A stretch of DNA of 64,000 bases from Umbelopsis ramanniana AG (taxonomy: Eukaryota; Mucoromycota; Umbelopsidomycetes; Umbelopsidales; Umbelopsidaceae): the NCBI RefSeq assembly GCF_025399195.1, contig NW_026252102.1, positions 124,001 to 188,000 of the forward strand, given 5' to 3'. Of this stretch, positions 20,799 to 34,210 are shown piece by piece. The position numbers were made by a program, and so were the translations under genes. Every line of letters begins with the position of its first letter. Within the stretch, counting starts at the first letter, position 1. The notes under the pieces are model-generated. The model was not told where the DNA came from. It saw nothing but the letters and a program-made list of their open reading frames with translations, and did not search any database.

Positions 20799-23700
20799 TT
20801 ACTGCGATTTCTTGCTTTGAAGAGATTCATTCACAGTATGCCGCACATTCACTTTACCAAGGAGCACCTGTCCTAGCCAGAAGAGACAGATCGTGAAGAT
20901 GATGAACAGCTCAGCAATGCAAAAGTGGCTAATACTGGTGCCAATCTCGAGCCAACTGCCGTAATCGGTGACGAAGTAGAAGAAGTTAATGGTTTGCACG
21001 TCATTGATGCTGACGACAAGTAAGAAGAGACTGAAAGACGGCAAATCAAGAATTTGAGCCAAGATACCATACACGGTGGAGATGATGAAGAATGGGATGA
21101 GAACTTTGATGATCAGGAGGCAACCCATTAGTGCTGGGTTGAAGATCGTTACGAAGCGGTAGACACTTTGTAGCGAAAAGCTGCCGAGAGAAGCAACATT
21201 TCCAGTGCCGAAAAATGCGACATTGACAAAGAACATGAACATCAGCGTTGTGCGCACATCTCTCAGTTGAAGTGAGCGCGTTGTAGAAGATGATTTGACT
21301 GTCTTTTGGTTAGATGTGACATCGCATTGGTAGATACGTCCCTCTACCAGAAGCCAAAGAGTGGCAGTGGAACAGAAACAGAAGTAGAATAGAACTTCAT
21401 ACGAGATGCTAAGTAGAATCATTAATGGCGCAAAGGCAAGTGATATCACCGCTATACGATGTAAGAAATGATCTCCAGCATTGCCACCATATATGAATGG
21501 TAAAATTGTGGACACGACTAAGTTGTACATACTGATTAGTCAATTGTGTTGTGTTGTTGTAATAGCGTATAGAATTATCAAGGATCTTACTTAAGATGGC
21601 CCAGCTGGCATATTGGTTGAGTAGTGGCAATCCATTTCTTTGCTGTAGACTACTTGACGTGCTGTACACAAGCACAGTACTAGCTGCTATCAAAATCAAC
21701 TGTGTATAACGACTTAGATTGTCATTCAGTTTCACAAGTTTGCACTCATCAAACGTAAGGCTTACCTCAAATGCAATCAAGTTATAACCAGATGCATTCA
21801 TGTAGTTGTTTTTGTGTCCAAAGTACAACCATGCAGCGCCGACAGCGACAATGATAGCGCCACCTAGCACACTATTAAGTGGTGTCAGTTCATCAACGGC
21901 GGACACATGTTAAGGAACAACATGGATTTGAACTTACACCAGTCGAATGTCTTCTCCCTTCTCAACTGGCAACAGAGTAAAAACACTAGTGGCAAGACAA
22001 GACATTGACCATAGCGGTAGCAGTAAAGGTGATCCTTCATTCTTTGCTGACGACGGCATAAACAATGGCCAAATGGCAGCAAGAATAAGCGCTGCCGAAA
22101 GAATTTCACGTCGGAAGTAACTGTACACCTGATCATTGGATGTCAGTCAATGGGATTGCCTTTCTTACGAACTTCTTGCCGATTACTTACCAAGGTTTCA
22201 AGTCCAGCCAAAATGCTAGCTACTAGCAACAATACGCTAACTGTACCGCCACTAGATTGTAAACCGCCTTGTAGTGCCTTGATCAAGATGTCACGACGTA
22301 GCAATACATCACGCCAAAAGTAGACAGGGAAAAATGCATAGGCATAGTACATGGGTGGCATTTGTTGCCTGTAAATAATCCAGAACAGGCCGAGAAGTGC
22401 GACAATAGAAGCATATGAAATCTAGATACTTGTTAGAAGTGTATCCGGTTTGAACAATTGGAAAGAATTTCACTCACAAAAGAATCAATTACAGTGGGCT
22501 GTTTATCGTTATCATTAGTAAAGACGTATGTTCGAATGACGAATTCAAGGCCAAACAAACACCATCCAATGTATCCCAAGGTGATGATGCTGCGAAGGAA
22601 CAACCAATCGTACGTTTGGAAGTATCTAAGTCCGTCCAGAGACATTTCAATTAGCTGCAAACAGAGATTTTCGGCCTCGATGTACTTTTCATGCTGGATT
22701 AACCCCTCAACCGTCTGTAGTAATACTGCGGGAGAGTGGTCCTTGGATAGCGGGCCAAACGGCTTGAAGAAAAGCTCTGTAGCCTGCTTCTCGTCTACAG
22801 TCTCCAGTTAATTATTCAATGTCTACGTAATGTGTTCCATTTGATATAAATCTTACCGTGCTTGACTTCATACTGAGCCAGAATTTGTTTGGCGTTGACC
22901 AACAATGACTGGGCTTTGAACAATGGAGTTTGATCAAGATACTGCAAAGGCAGCTCTCCAATAGAGTTGACTGGGTAGTTTATGCCAACCAAAGATGCCT
23001 AACACGGATTTAGTTATAACAGCGGTGCCATCATCTCATATATCTTCTGGGCTTACCATAAGGGGAGCAATGTCAGCTTGCTTAATATCATTTCGCTGGT
23101 AGCTATTAAGATCCCACTCGGCTGAAAAGTCATCATGACCCGTTGGATGAACAGTATTTGGTTTTTGTACACCAGCGCCCCATGCAATAATTGGTGTTCT
23201 GGTGTTGTCGGGATGTCCGTCTCCATGACCACCTAAATCACAGAAATCAGCGATCTATGAGAATGATGTGTGTAGGCGTAATGGTAACTAACCGCGATTG
23301 TTCATGCCATGATCTGCTGTAAATACGTAGCTTGTTTTGCCATCATGACCATAGAATTTTTCTATAATTTCCACAAGTTCTTTAATTCCCTTGTCAACGT
23401 GCGCAACGTTGTTGACGTATTCATCGGAGTGAGGTCCGAATGCGTGGCCATTGGTATCAAGTCCAAGCAGATGAAGGAAGAACACGTTTTTCTTAGCCTT
23501 CAATAAAGATTTTAGCTCTTTATCAGCAGTAGCGTTCTGGAACAAGTCTTTGACATGGTCAAAAACCCAAGTATCCAAATTGGAAGCCTCTATAATGAAG
23601 AATCAGTTTTGCCCCATCGACCCGTCTTTAGAAAAAGCAAACGAACTTACCTGCGGTGAAATCTTCGAAATCAGAGGGATACATAAAAGTTTCAATCTTT

Positions 23701-24320
23701 GAAGGATCAGAAGCACCATGTTGAAACATTGGCAAAATATCAGGAGAACCAAAGGACCAGGTATGATGGGATTGATTGAAGACCGAGTCAAAATTGACAG
23801 GATTCATTGTCCACCCTATGGAATTGGCTGAGTGTTAAAATTTCAAATGCAATATAGGACAGCGCAAGCGATCACAGAACAGAGGCAACCAGACCTGTAG
23901 TGACAGCACTGACGTCTTCGTAAAACCCGGCAATAATAGCAACATGGCCAGGTCGCGATTCGGTTGGAACGCGTGTATGAGACACGCCCCAAGTACCTTC
24001 TTTTCGAATTATGTCCCTCAAATACGGTGCCTTCGTAACATTGGCATTTTCTTCGTCATAGAGTTGGTAGAGCTTATCAGCTCTTAAACCATCGGCTGAA
24101 ATAGAATATTGATTATTTGACAGTATGGTTACCAAAGTTTGTTTATGCACTATTACTTGCCTACGAATAGGAACAGTCGGTCGGCAGGTGGTTCCAACTC
24201 AACGGCATGAGGAGTCATTCCATGAACCAGAGGGGATGTGAAATAAATATCAAAGATACTCCATAGATAGACTAGATGGAACACAACGCCCACTAGGAGG
24301 AGGGCATTGCGAGAGCGCAT
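20799..24320 (-). CDS. MCD4: GPI ethanolamine phosphate transferase 1 (Mcd4/PIG-N)
   Basis: ER membrane enzyme that adds ethanolamine phosphate from phosphatidylethanolamine to the first mannose of GPI precursors. It starts [20 protein letters not shown] (signal anchor), followed by the alkaline-phosphatase-like luminal domain: [86 protein letters not shown]. The Asp/Thr/His metal sites of this superfamily are visible. The C-terminal half, from about 22660 to 20799, is many hydrophobic helices, as in PIG-N. About a dozen short introns occur; exon borders in the membrane part were not all worked out. The first intron (24160-24096) has a GC donor, required to give the conserved FVADGLRAD. The start lies 161 bp from the divergent THOC1 gene. 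Confidence 0.95.
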
Positions 24321-24481
24321 CTGTGACAAAGTTCGAAATGGACAAGTTCTGGAGTAATTCTACTGAGACGTGCCACGTTCTGGGACTGTGGCTTGTCACA
24401 GCGGATTTCAATTCTTCGTGCAAAAAAGGGCAGGCTCAGAACAAAGCTTCGCGGCAGCCAGCGTACATCACCACTTTCATT
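24321..24481. promoter_or_regulatory. Shared divergent promoter gap, MCD4 / THOC1
   Basis: 161 bp between the two start codons. No clear TATA box or known operator was seen. The THOC1 frame stays open upstream to 24323, but the first downstream Met (MPEFDAF, 24482) was preferred as the start because of the divergent neighbour. Confidence 0.45.
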
Positions 24482-27400
24482 ATGCCAGAGTTTGATGCTT
24501 TTCGAGTGAAGGCACAAGCTGCACTTCGACAATGCTTGACGGAAACGCAAGCGCATCGCGTTAAAACTGGAGTACAGGACGTTCCTTCGTCCATACTTCA
24601 ATCTCTAATCGAGCAGCACATGGTACCTCTCACAGGCCCGGATAACGGTGCTAACGTGCAACTTTCACCTGAAACTAAATACGACTGGAGGAAGAACGCA
24701 CTCGAATTGATATATAGACAGGAACTGTACGATATTGTGGTGCGTGCAAGATTGACTAGACACGAAATAACCACCATTGAACTGTTTTACTGACAACAAG
24801 AGTAGATCTCCCACAGCGAACCCACTGATCAGCTTTTCCAGCGACTGTACGATTGCCTAGATATTGTACTTGTCTCCACTGATAAAGGTAAGCTGCTCTA
24901 CGTCATGTATGATAGTAATAACAATGTACTTATCACATTTTATTTTAGGCCTTGTCGAACAAGTCACTGTTCTGACTTTGATTGAGGAGCTTCTTGAGCA
25001 ACAAACCATCCCGGGCTGTGAGAAGATTTTTGATTATATTGAGTCAAGGAAACCGAAATTGACAGTGGTAAGGTTAAGGATAAATATCGGCCAATTTGGA
25101 TGAAATGAATATTAAGATCTTGCATAATAGGGCATGATGCCTGGTAAAGGCAAAGGACTGGTCTTACTTCGAATGTGTAATGAAATGCTCCGTAGACTAT
25201 CGAAGAACATGAGCACTGTATTTTGCGGTCGAATTCTGATGTTCTTGGCAAATTCCTTCTCGCTAGGAGAACGATCCGGTAAATAATCAAATTGCTGATC
25301 TAGTCATCTTGATGGCAATGCCTTTCAGTATATCTAACCTATAATTCCATAGGCGTCAACTTGCGAGGTGAATTCAACGTAGAAAATGTTGTGAAATATG
25401 ATTCAGAAGAGGAGTTGAAGAATGATACAAAGATGACAGGTAATGATTTGAAAGTTGTATGTAGGCAAATCGAGTGTACTAACACTGGCTTCTTGCAGAG
25501 GAACAAAAAGCCTTTTATACATTGTTTTGGTCGACACAAAGTTACTTGACCAACCCACCTTCTATTTTTGCTGACACTAACTACGAAAAGTTCAAAGAGG
25601 TATAAGTTTGACATCTTCCACCACAGCTGTTCCCCCTTTCCTATCGCTGACATCTTACTCCAACAGGGCGCAGAAACCACAATCTCAAAATTCAACGACA
25701 TGTCTCAGCGCGAAGCGGTTGTTGCTGGCTCAACGGCTGATCATCATGGAAAAGAACCTACTTCTCGCAAACGGTCCGCCAGTGAAATGGATGTTGACGA
25801 CACATTTTCTGATGAAGCGATACGGGATGTTTATAATGATTATTTCTTCCCAAAGTTCTTGACTAGCAGAGAACTCCTTGAATTGGAGGTAAGATAGATT
25901 CTATTATGAGAAGATAGGGTGATATCTAAATGTTCATCTGCTAATTAATGTCATGTTTACAGCTGGAGGACGTTAGCTTTCGTCGCACCGTTCTTGTTCA
26001 GTTTTTGATTGCATTCCAATACCTTGAAGGACATAGTAACAAAGAAATCGAAAAAACTCAGGCAATACTCACTTCTAAAAACGCAAAGTCTCTTGCCACA
26101 CAAACCTTGCCCAAGCTGACGGAAGAGCAGGTATGTGTAGTCCATTAAATGATTTCTTAAGATGTTCGTTGGTAGGTTCACTGATTGTGCTTGCGCAGGA
26201 ATCATGGATAACGGACATACGCACGCGTGTTTTGAAGGAGCTTCAAGCATCCAATCCTCATGGCAAGGAATACACGCGAATCGTTGAACTGGTTCTCGAG
26301 CATGAGAAAAATTGGGTAAGGGACATGCTAATGGGCAATGGTTATTTCAGAAACTTCATGACAGCTAATGCAACATACAATGCAGATTATATGGAAAGCT
26401 GCTTCTTGTCCGCCGTTTGAGATGCCTCCTGTGAACCCCAATGAATTCACTGAGCTTGTAAACTCCAAACGAAGAAGGCTTACGGTAAAAATCCACCTTT
26501 TCTACCAATCGATTTCTTCCTTATTCTGACGTGTTCTTGTTTCCAGGCAACCTTACCACCATATCGATATGCGTGGGGTAATATGGAAATCACGAATCTG
26601 TATCATAGAACACTTGGACGAGATTTGACAGCAATAATAAGGTAATGATCAAAAGGCACTACTAGTATAACTTTGTTACAGTGATACTGAATATTTGTGT
26701 AGTGAGATGCCAGATCTACCTTCTGCGAAAGAATACTTGAACGATGTTTTACCTCGTCTTCAAAATTCGAAAGCAAGCGTCGAGGCCCGTTATGAACTTG
26801 CCAATGCAATATTGTTCCAGGTTATGAGATTGCTTTTTTTGAAGGAGGCACATTTAGTTTCCAAAGTGTTTTTAGCCAAGAAGGAGCTCATGAAAACATC
26901 ACGAGATAAGGCTATCAAAGCCAGCGAAGCGGATGGTGAAGCATCAGAAGACAGAAAAGCCGGTGATGCCAACGGTATAACGGAAAAATCTGTCGAAATA
27001 GAAATCAAGGTCTTGGAACAAGCAAGAAAAATAATCAATGACGATGAAGAAGCGAAGCGTGCAGCTGAAGCCAAGCTGGACAAAAATGGAACGCCCAGTC
27101 CTCAGATTCCGACTGTCGCAGTACAGAATAGCCCTTCGTTGTCGTTGCCTATAGAGGATGTCAAACCCACAGAACCAGATGCCACGGAGAGCAAGGAGAC
27201 TACCGAAACTGCAGAAGCTACTGAAAAGGAGACGGAAAAGCCTTTAGAGCAGCCAAGCACGGTGGAGATCAAGGAACCTTCGAATGAACAAACGGAACCC
27301 TCGACCGAGCCTATGGACACGGATCCAAAAGCACAAGACGAAAAGCCAACGTCAAAGATGTCACCCAAGGACAGTGCTATGCAAGAGGCTATGGAAGCTG

Positions 27401-27483
27401 ATAATGTCGCGGCTAAAAACGATGAAACAGCCTTAGACGATAGCGGTCATGTAAATGAAGATCAATCCAAACAAGTAGATTAA
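24482..27483 (+). CDS. HPR1: THO complex subunit 1 (Hpr1/THOC1)
   Basis: Subunit of the nuclear THO/TREX complex coupling transcription to mRNA export. Twelve exons (24482-24739, 24806-24887, 24949-25067, 25131-25278, 25353-25439, 25499-25599, 25667-25888, 25963-26130, 26199-26315, 26386-26484, 26547-26641, 26703-27483) give 758 aa. Matching family features are [45 protein letters not shown], an interior [29 protein letters not shown], and [15 protein letters not shown]. The last exon adds a long charged Glu/Lys/Thr-rich tail (about residues 560-758), probably disordered. All exon phases agree. The animal death domain is not evident at the C-terminus. The fungal Hpr1 family is very variable, so the call leans on the conserved central part. 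Confidence 0.9.
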
Positions 27484-27764
27484 TAAAATAATCGTCACAG
27501 CCCCTGCTCTGCTGTGCGAACCTACCTTACCAATTAACATGATCCAAGCAAATTTTTAATGATGTTTCGTTATTTTATTGTACGTTTTAAGAAAGACACT
27601 CTACAGTTATCCCAAAAATTCTATGCCAACATGTTAGAGAAAGGTATTCTCTGGAACACTACCCTACACGTTGTAGGCAATGGCAGATGTAAACCAGCCA
27701 GCTGTATATAAGGAAAAGTGAAATGGCTAGCTATAATATGGAAGTGGTAATCACGCATCTAAGT

Positions 27765-29292
27765 TCAGAGCTCTTCGTGAGCAGGAACTTCAGGATAATG
27801 GGCACCTTTTTCAATTGCTAACAGCCAAAAGAGAAACCCCGTCAGCATCAGTTGCCATAATTAGGCCATCAGGTTGCCTATACTACGTACCTTGGATGAT
27901 CTCCTTGTCAACATGCGTAGGGAAAATGACCTTGTACTCAACGTAGAGATCGCCAGCTTTTGAGCCATGGTCAATTGGCATGCCTTCTCCAGCTACTTTC
28001 TCAACCAAACCATATTGAGTAACTCCTGATCGTTTCAGAGTGATGTTCCTGCCATCCAATTGCTCGATATTATGTTCAAATCCTGCCAAAGCCTATACAC
28101 ATGTGAGCAAATAGAGGTTATATTCAAAGTGCAGATTCCTGACACATACCTCGTATAAATTGATAGTTTCTTGTATCCTTAGATGATCGCCTCTTCGTTC
28201 AAAACGACGATGAGGTTGTGCTTTAATAATGAAGTGGATATCGCCGGGAATCACCTCTTCCGGGTATTCATCTGCCTCTCGTTCAAGTGTCTATCGGTCA
28301 TGTCAGGTACAGAATTAGCAACCACGTAGCATAGGCACCGTTATTTCCTCTTGCTTTCACTTACAATGACTTCTCCATCCTTCATTCCTTTATCGATATT
28401 GATGGTATATAGCTCGTTGCCGCGCCTGACTTTGTTACCTTGGCAGACGGTACAGACATGACGAATCACTTTTCCTTTGCCACGGCATTGATCACATTGT
28501 TGCTGGAATTGTTGTACCATATGTGGTCCAAGTTGCATCTCAAACACCTGGTAGCCTTTGCCGTGGCAGGTTGAGCAGGTGACGACGTCCTCCGAGTTTT
28601 CGGCGCCGGTTCCAAAGCAATGGTCACAAACCACTTGTTTTGAGACCTCCACATTCACCGACTTGCCATGATAAAGCTCTTCCAAAGTGACATCAATTTC
28701 CAAATTCATATCGGGTCCTCTTCTCTCTTGCTGACGACCTATACCATGGAATGTGAGTACGAGAAAGGAAGAACATGTTGAACAGAGCGCATGTATTACC
28801 ATTGCCACCACCGCCAAAGAATTGCTGGAAAATGTCAAAAGGGTTATGGAAACCACCACCGCCGCCATTTTGTTGATTCAATCCTTCCTCTCCATACTGG
28901 TCGTAGATTCTTCGCTTATCATCATCGGTCAGGACAGCATAGGCTTTTGTAGAACAAAGGTCATCAGCACGATACTGGAAAGGGACATGTTCGATAGAGC
29001 TGCCTTACCATCGGACAGTTCGACAAATTTGTCCTTTGCGCCTTGATCTCCTGGATTCTTATCTGGGTGATAGATTTTGGAGAGCTTCTTGTATGCCTTT
29101 TTGATTTGAGCTTTTGATGCATCGCGTGGAACTGTCAGGATCTGTTTCAAAGGTACCAGAGTTCAAATTAAGTTGGTCATACAACACTTGATTGCGCACA
29201 TTTCTTTTACATACATCGTAATAGTCTTTTCCGGCTGCAGCTACAGCGATTAATAGCGATACAACGCATACGATCCAAAATAACTTGAGCAT
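27765..29292 (-). CDS. SCJ1: ER-lumen DnaJ (Hsp40) co-chaperone, Scj1/ERdj3-like
   Basis: J-protein that stimulates the ER Hsp70 (BiP/Kar2) in folding and ER-associated degradation. It starts [21 protein letters not shown], a clear signal peptide, then a J domain with HPD ([12 protein letters not shown]) and a Gly/Phe-rich linker ([20 protein letters not shown]). The zinc centre has four repeats: [24 protein letters not shown] and CTVCQGNK. Two beta-sandwich substrate-binding domains follow. The C-terminus, EVPAHEEL, is an HDEL-type ER-retrieval signal. The gene has several short introns; the last coding exon (ending at 27765) is about 50 nt and supplies the retrieval signal. Type I J-protein architecture plus secretory signals separate it from cytosolic Ydj1. 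Confidence 0.93.
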
Positions 29293-29434
29293 GGTCGTGA
29301 AGGATCGGACACAGTGATGAGTTGCTGGTTTTCAAATGATAGAAGGCAATTTGTGGCAGGACTTGATTGGATCACGTGGAACAGTGTAAAAAAATGGGCC
29401 CTGAACTTTGTGGCCGAAGTTTTATTTTCCATAT

Positions 29435-32400
29435 TTACTCAATATGCTGAAGGCCGTTACTGCTATCGCTAACCATAACTACTTGGCTATCAAGGTCAAA
29501 TGGACTGCCAGTCCATACAACAAAATCAGAAGAAGTTAATGAAACATCATCGAGTCCCAAAATATCTTGGATATCAGAAGTGATGAAGCCAATAGCTTCT
29601 TCTTCGGTGATCAAGCCTTGTGATGTTCTCTGTGCCCAACCAGCTTCCCAAGCAAGGTTGTTGGCAAGACCATTGTCGGAGAGACCGATAGCAGCCTTTA
29701 CTCCGTGTGCACGTAGAGCATGAATAGCGGTACCGTTGGTAATAGGGCTACCTGTCAAGCAATTCTGGGTTTCCCAACGACCAGGTGTGCACAGAAGAGG
29801 AGTAAGGATAACTGGGATGTTAGCATGAGCAAGTTCTTGGGCAACCAAATGAGATTCAGCACCACCAAGAATGACAATGTTGGGTTGGCCCTTGAAATGT
29901 TCCTTGAGACGGATGATAGATGCAATCTCGTCCTTGCTGTCAACATGGATAACAAGTGGGATTTTTCCTTGAGCCGCCAGGCCGTAGTAGTTGCTAGAGT
30001 CAGTAGAATCGATGTTTTCACTCAAGATGCGTCGAAGGTGAGCAATATGGCCAGAAATAGTGGCGAAAGTCTCTGACTTGTAGCTATCACCAATTTGGAC
30101 ATGCAAAGCGACAGCGGGTGAGACGACAGTGTCTTCATCGAGCACTAAGGACGGTCATGATATCAGTATTGAAATGTTACAGCGAACAACGCTAGGCATT
30201 AATAAAAAAATATGTCCTTACAGCTCTTTCCTCCGCTCTTAAAAGCAACACTAATTCCGTTTACAAGACTACGGGACATGGGTGCAGTAATGACGGTCAG
30301 GACACCACCTTCATAAGCACGCTTGAGATGCTTGGTACCCAGTTTGAGACCATCTACAGCTTGGATAATGTCCTTGTAGTCTCTTGAAGTAGTGGCACGA
30401 ATTTGACCGTCACCAGTTGTATCTTCTGCATCAATCTCAATAAGACCGAGGGACGAGCCAACGGCAACGATACCCTGATGGAACAGCGAGATGATTAGCA
30501 TATTTCCAATGGAAATGGTATTTCATCAGATAAAACTTACAGGCATAACGTAACCACCGTTGACATCAATTTCGGGAAGGTTGGAGTCCAATGAGAGTAA
30601 TTGAACATCACAGTCTTCTCCAGCACAAACAATTTTTCCATTATCAACAACGACCTTTCCTTGAGCGGATTGCTTCTGTTTCAAGTAAATCTTTCCAACA
30701 TTTGTAAGAACAAATGACTTGCTATTGGCAGTGGCTTCTTTGTTGTAAACAGGAGCGGACTTTTCGGCAACCTTGCGCTCTTCAGATTCCACAGGAGAGA
30801 TCTTGCGCTTATCGAATTGAGGAATACCATCAACAAATACCTGCAGAGGAGCAGCTCCAAGGCTAAGCGGATTACGATCCCAAATGACAACATCGGCATC
30901 GTACCCAGGCTTCAAAGAGCCGACACGATGGCCAAGACCTAAGGCCTTTGCAGGTACCGAGGTGACGGACTTGAATGCTTCCTGAGCAGGGAGACCATAA
31001 TGAGTAGCCTTAGCTGCTTCATAGACCAAATGTTGCTAAAGAGTCAAGCTTGAGAATTAGTAACAGTGTATACCATATGGTTAAGACGTGCTTTGGGCTT
31101 ACGGCATTGAGGACAGGATGGTCACTCTTGAAGGCAACAGGAATACCTGCATCGAACAAAATCTTGGGAGCACGAGGATCGGCTTGGAAAGCTTCCTTCT
31201 TGTATCCCCAGTGGTCAGCAAAGGTAGCGATGGTAATGTTGGTACGAGCACGCTTGATGATATCAGGAATGCGATAGGCTGGGAGGAGAGAGAACATTAA
31301 TTGACCGATATACGGATTCATTATTCATGTGTCTAATACATACCATCCAAAGCATGGTGGAAAGCACGAATAGTAAAGTTGAATTCTTGAGAGTGTCGCA
31401 CCATGGCTTCAATGTCATGAGTCTGAATGGAATTTAAACGATGAGTACACACATTTTTGAACTCAAACGAAAACATCCAGATTGAACAAACCTCATAACA
31501 ATGAACGTTCAATCTCACGTCACCACGAAGCAAACCAGTCAAGGATTCGTTCTCTAAATCTTCGGGAAATCTGGAATCCAAGCGTACAGAGTGATGTTTG
31601 CTGTGAAGCTTTTCAGCGGCATCACACCAATCATCTTGGGCATCGACCAAAGCTTGTGCTTCAGAGAAACGTTTGCGGAACAAGTAACCAGCGCCCATTC
31701 CTAAAAAAAAGAAGCAAGAAGAAAAACGTGGAGATCAGCATGGAGTTGGGTTCTTTGCTACCATGAGCATCAGAGAACGGATGCCTTACTAGTTGATGGC
31801 ATTTTGCGTTGAGAACCATAAAAGCGCTGGAAATAAAGTTGTTCGATTAGTATACAAACAAAAACACCGCCAGATGTTTACACCTCTAGCTAGGAAAATA
31901 GTGCTGTACCTTTGGATTTTCACCACAAGCCATCTTCATCCATCTCCACTTTCGGTCAATAGAATCATCTACACCAGACTGTACCAGCATATCTTCACCA
32001 CTAAGGGTATCAACAGGTCTCAGCTTGAAAGCGAAAGCCTCACCACCCATTAAATTACCAGATCCGGGGAGCACCAATGCAGTTGTTACGCCACCGGAAT
32101 TAACGATACGAATAGCTTTATCGGAAGGATTAAATGCTTCGAGAGATCTCACGAATGGTGTAAGAGGCTGGGTCATTTCATTGGTATCTTGAGTCGCCGC
32201 TAGTCCGGGCCAGGAATCCACACCCATATGGCTGTAAGTCAAATAAAGTCGGGTGTTAAAATAGACTAACAACGATGCAAGTACGCCGAGACTGTATTTT
32301 GATTTAGCATTGGCTAGGCAACTTTTACCTGTGCATGTCCACTAAACCAGGAGAGACGATGTGGCCCTTCACATCAATTACTTCGGTATTGTCGTTGATA

Positions 32401-32921
32401 GCCTCAACATCCTTTCCAACCGCTTTAACAATGCCGTCTTGCAACAATACATTGACGTTCTTCAAGATATTGCCTTCACCATCCCAAACTTCTGCGTTTT
32501 GGATGAGAATATCAGGGGTTCTGCTATCTGCTCTGGGATTCTTGCGATCAGCGTCTGCAAATGATTCCACTCTGGCTTTCTTAATTTGACGGCACTTGTT
32601 CAAGCCTTCTTCCAGGGCAGCAGCGGATATGCCGGGAGGAACGATCGTTTCCCCTTTAAACGAAGGGAAGGGGTTGAGACTTTGATTGTCTGGCAAAAAT
32701 AGAGCTACAAAAACCAGGGCTCCTAGTGCAAAGACCAAGCCGGTTGTAAACGTAGCTGCTGGATTATGTGTCAAGGCGTTGTGTGCCTGTTGAACCTTGG
32801 GATGGTTGACGAATCGCCTCCAAGGTGACTGACCAGCAGACGAAGGACCAGATTCAGATTGTTGCTCGACGTCGCTATTGGAAGGAATAGCGGCATAGCC
32901 ACTTCCCTTTCTCTGAGACAT
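29435..32921 (-). CDS. Membrane-anchored amidohydrolase-superfamily protein
   Basis: About 950 aa beginning MSQRKGSGYAAIPSNSDVEQ. A single N-terminal membrane helix (TFTTGLVFALGALVFVALFL, about residues 57-77) makes it a likely type II protein. An amidohydrolase metal-site motif follows (GHIVSPGLVDMHSHMG, an HxH), formed by splicing across 32329/32231. Later metal-site candidates include LRGDVRLNVHCYE, AFHHALDAYRIP and FKSDHPVLN. A composite-domain return (LGLGHRVGSLKPGYDADVVIWD) is typical of imidazolonepropionase/adenine-deaminase relatives. A second related half continues to the C-terminus (HVQIGDSYKSETF, IVILGGAESHLVA). Substrate is unknown; related fungal proteins are annotated only as amidohydrolases. 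A 37-nt exon (RFYGSQRKMPST, about 31827-31791) is required to hold the frame. Confidence 0.85.
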
Positions 32922-33824
32922 TGTGGGAATGATAGAGAAGAAGAGAGTGCTTGACGCGAGTTAAGCACCCGAAGCGCCGGAGTGCACTGCACTATGTGTG
33001 ACGGTCAAAAGGTCAGTAGCCCACAAAGGGAAAATCGAATCAAAACCGGAAGTCAACTTGATAAGCCAGACTCTAGCGAAGTTCTCCTTCCCTTCGGCTT
33101 GTCATATTACTGGGCAACCTTAAATCAACTCCAGTTAATGATAAGACGCGCACTACATATTAAAATTGACGCAATAGGGTAAAGGTATGGCCAATTTCCA
33201 TGCATGTGACCAACCCTCACCTCCTCGCCATGAAACTCGGTGCAACAGTCAAGGGGGAGAGACGTATTTTACTATCTAGCAGCAGTCTAATGGCAAATGT
33301 TATCTTTTGATATTTGTATGGACCACTCTACAGCCATCCAACCAAGGAACCTTTCACTGTCTCTACAATAAGCTGTTCAGGGATCGATTTACTAATTACA
33401 TTATGTAACGAAATTGTATATACATTGTTCGTCTGTCGTTGACAAAAGACGCTGAGATACTACGCCATACCATTGACACTGAAACCTAGCAATATCTGCA
33501 TGTCATCGTTTACAATTAGATGATTTCGCCAAATGAAGATGTCTCAGTGTGGAGACATATATAATTGCCCTGAAACTAAGCACAATATGACGCTATTTAC
33601 AGCCAGCATAACCTGCATTGAAGTAACCAGATAAGAAAACTTCTGGCTGCTTGATGCAAATTTGTAATCCAAGAATATTGTAATTGCTATCGAACCAGGG
33701 CAGTGCATTGTCTGAAATATTTTTTTTTTGTTTACCACATGGACTGGTGAAGCTTATGCGTATTTATGATGCGGGTCAACACATTCGGCCTCGTGAGGGG
33801 ACAGACTTCACGATAATTTAAATT

Positions 33825-34025
33825 TTAGACCACAACAATCCATATATGTTGTATTTGGCTGTGATAAACACCGGTCTTAGGCGTTTCTTCTCGATAGTGT
33901 CGTTTGGGAATTGCCCTGACGTGTGCCTGGGTGGGTCTCGGTTTAGGTTTTTTTGGCGTTGTTGGCGAATTGAACATGGTCTCATGTATTGTTTTTGGTC
34001 CGTTATCAAGATTGGTATTCACCAT
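33825..34025 (-). CDS. Possible short orphan frame, Pro/Lys-rich
   Basis: A 66-codon frame from a true ATG: MVNTNLDNGPKTIHETMFNS, then a Pro/Lys segment (TPKKPKPRPTQAHVRAIPK) and a short hydrophobic end (HIWIVVV). The composition is more protein-like than the opposite strand, which is Trp/Cys/Phe-rich. There is no family match, no neighbouring exon found, and the length is short enough to be chance. Confidence 0.22.
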   Translation of the reverse strand: MVNTNLDNGPKTIHETMFNSPTTPKKPKPRPTQAHVRAIPKRHYREETPKTGVYHSQIQHIWIVVV

Positions 34026-34053
34026 GCAAGCGAATATCGAACTGCTTGCCTAG

Positions 34054-34210
34054 CAAGATAACTGGCCGAGAGGAATCGATACAAAGCACAGAGGATGCTG
34101 TCTCTCAATATGGATGGGATAACTTTGAGCCGGAATCCACCGAATTTGTTCGCTTGTCCAGGGATCGTGATGGCAATACGTCTTCAGCATCGAGGAAAAG
34201 CAGTAAATGA
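34054..34210 (+). CDS. Orphan terminal exon (partial gene)
   Basis: Following a TTGCCTAG acceptor, 52 codons read in a polar, acidic, protein-like composition (KITGREESIQSTEDAVSQYG, then DNFEPESTEFVRLSRDRDG) and end SRKSSK followed by TGA. It resembles a disordered C-terminus. No upstream exon with matching phase was found in 33.0-34.0 kb, so it may be a remnant, part of an unspliced leader of NUF2, or the end of a gene whose other exons I missed. NUF2 begins 208 bp downstream. Confidence 0.35.
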
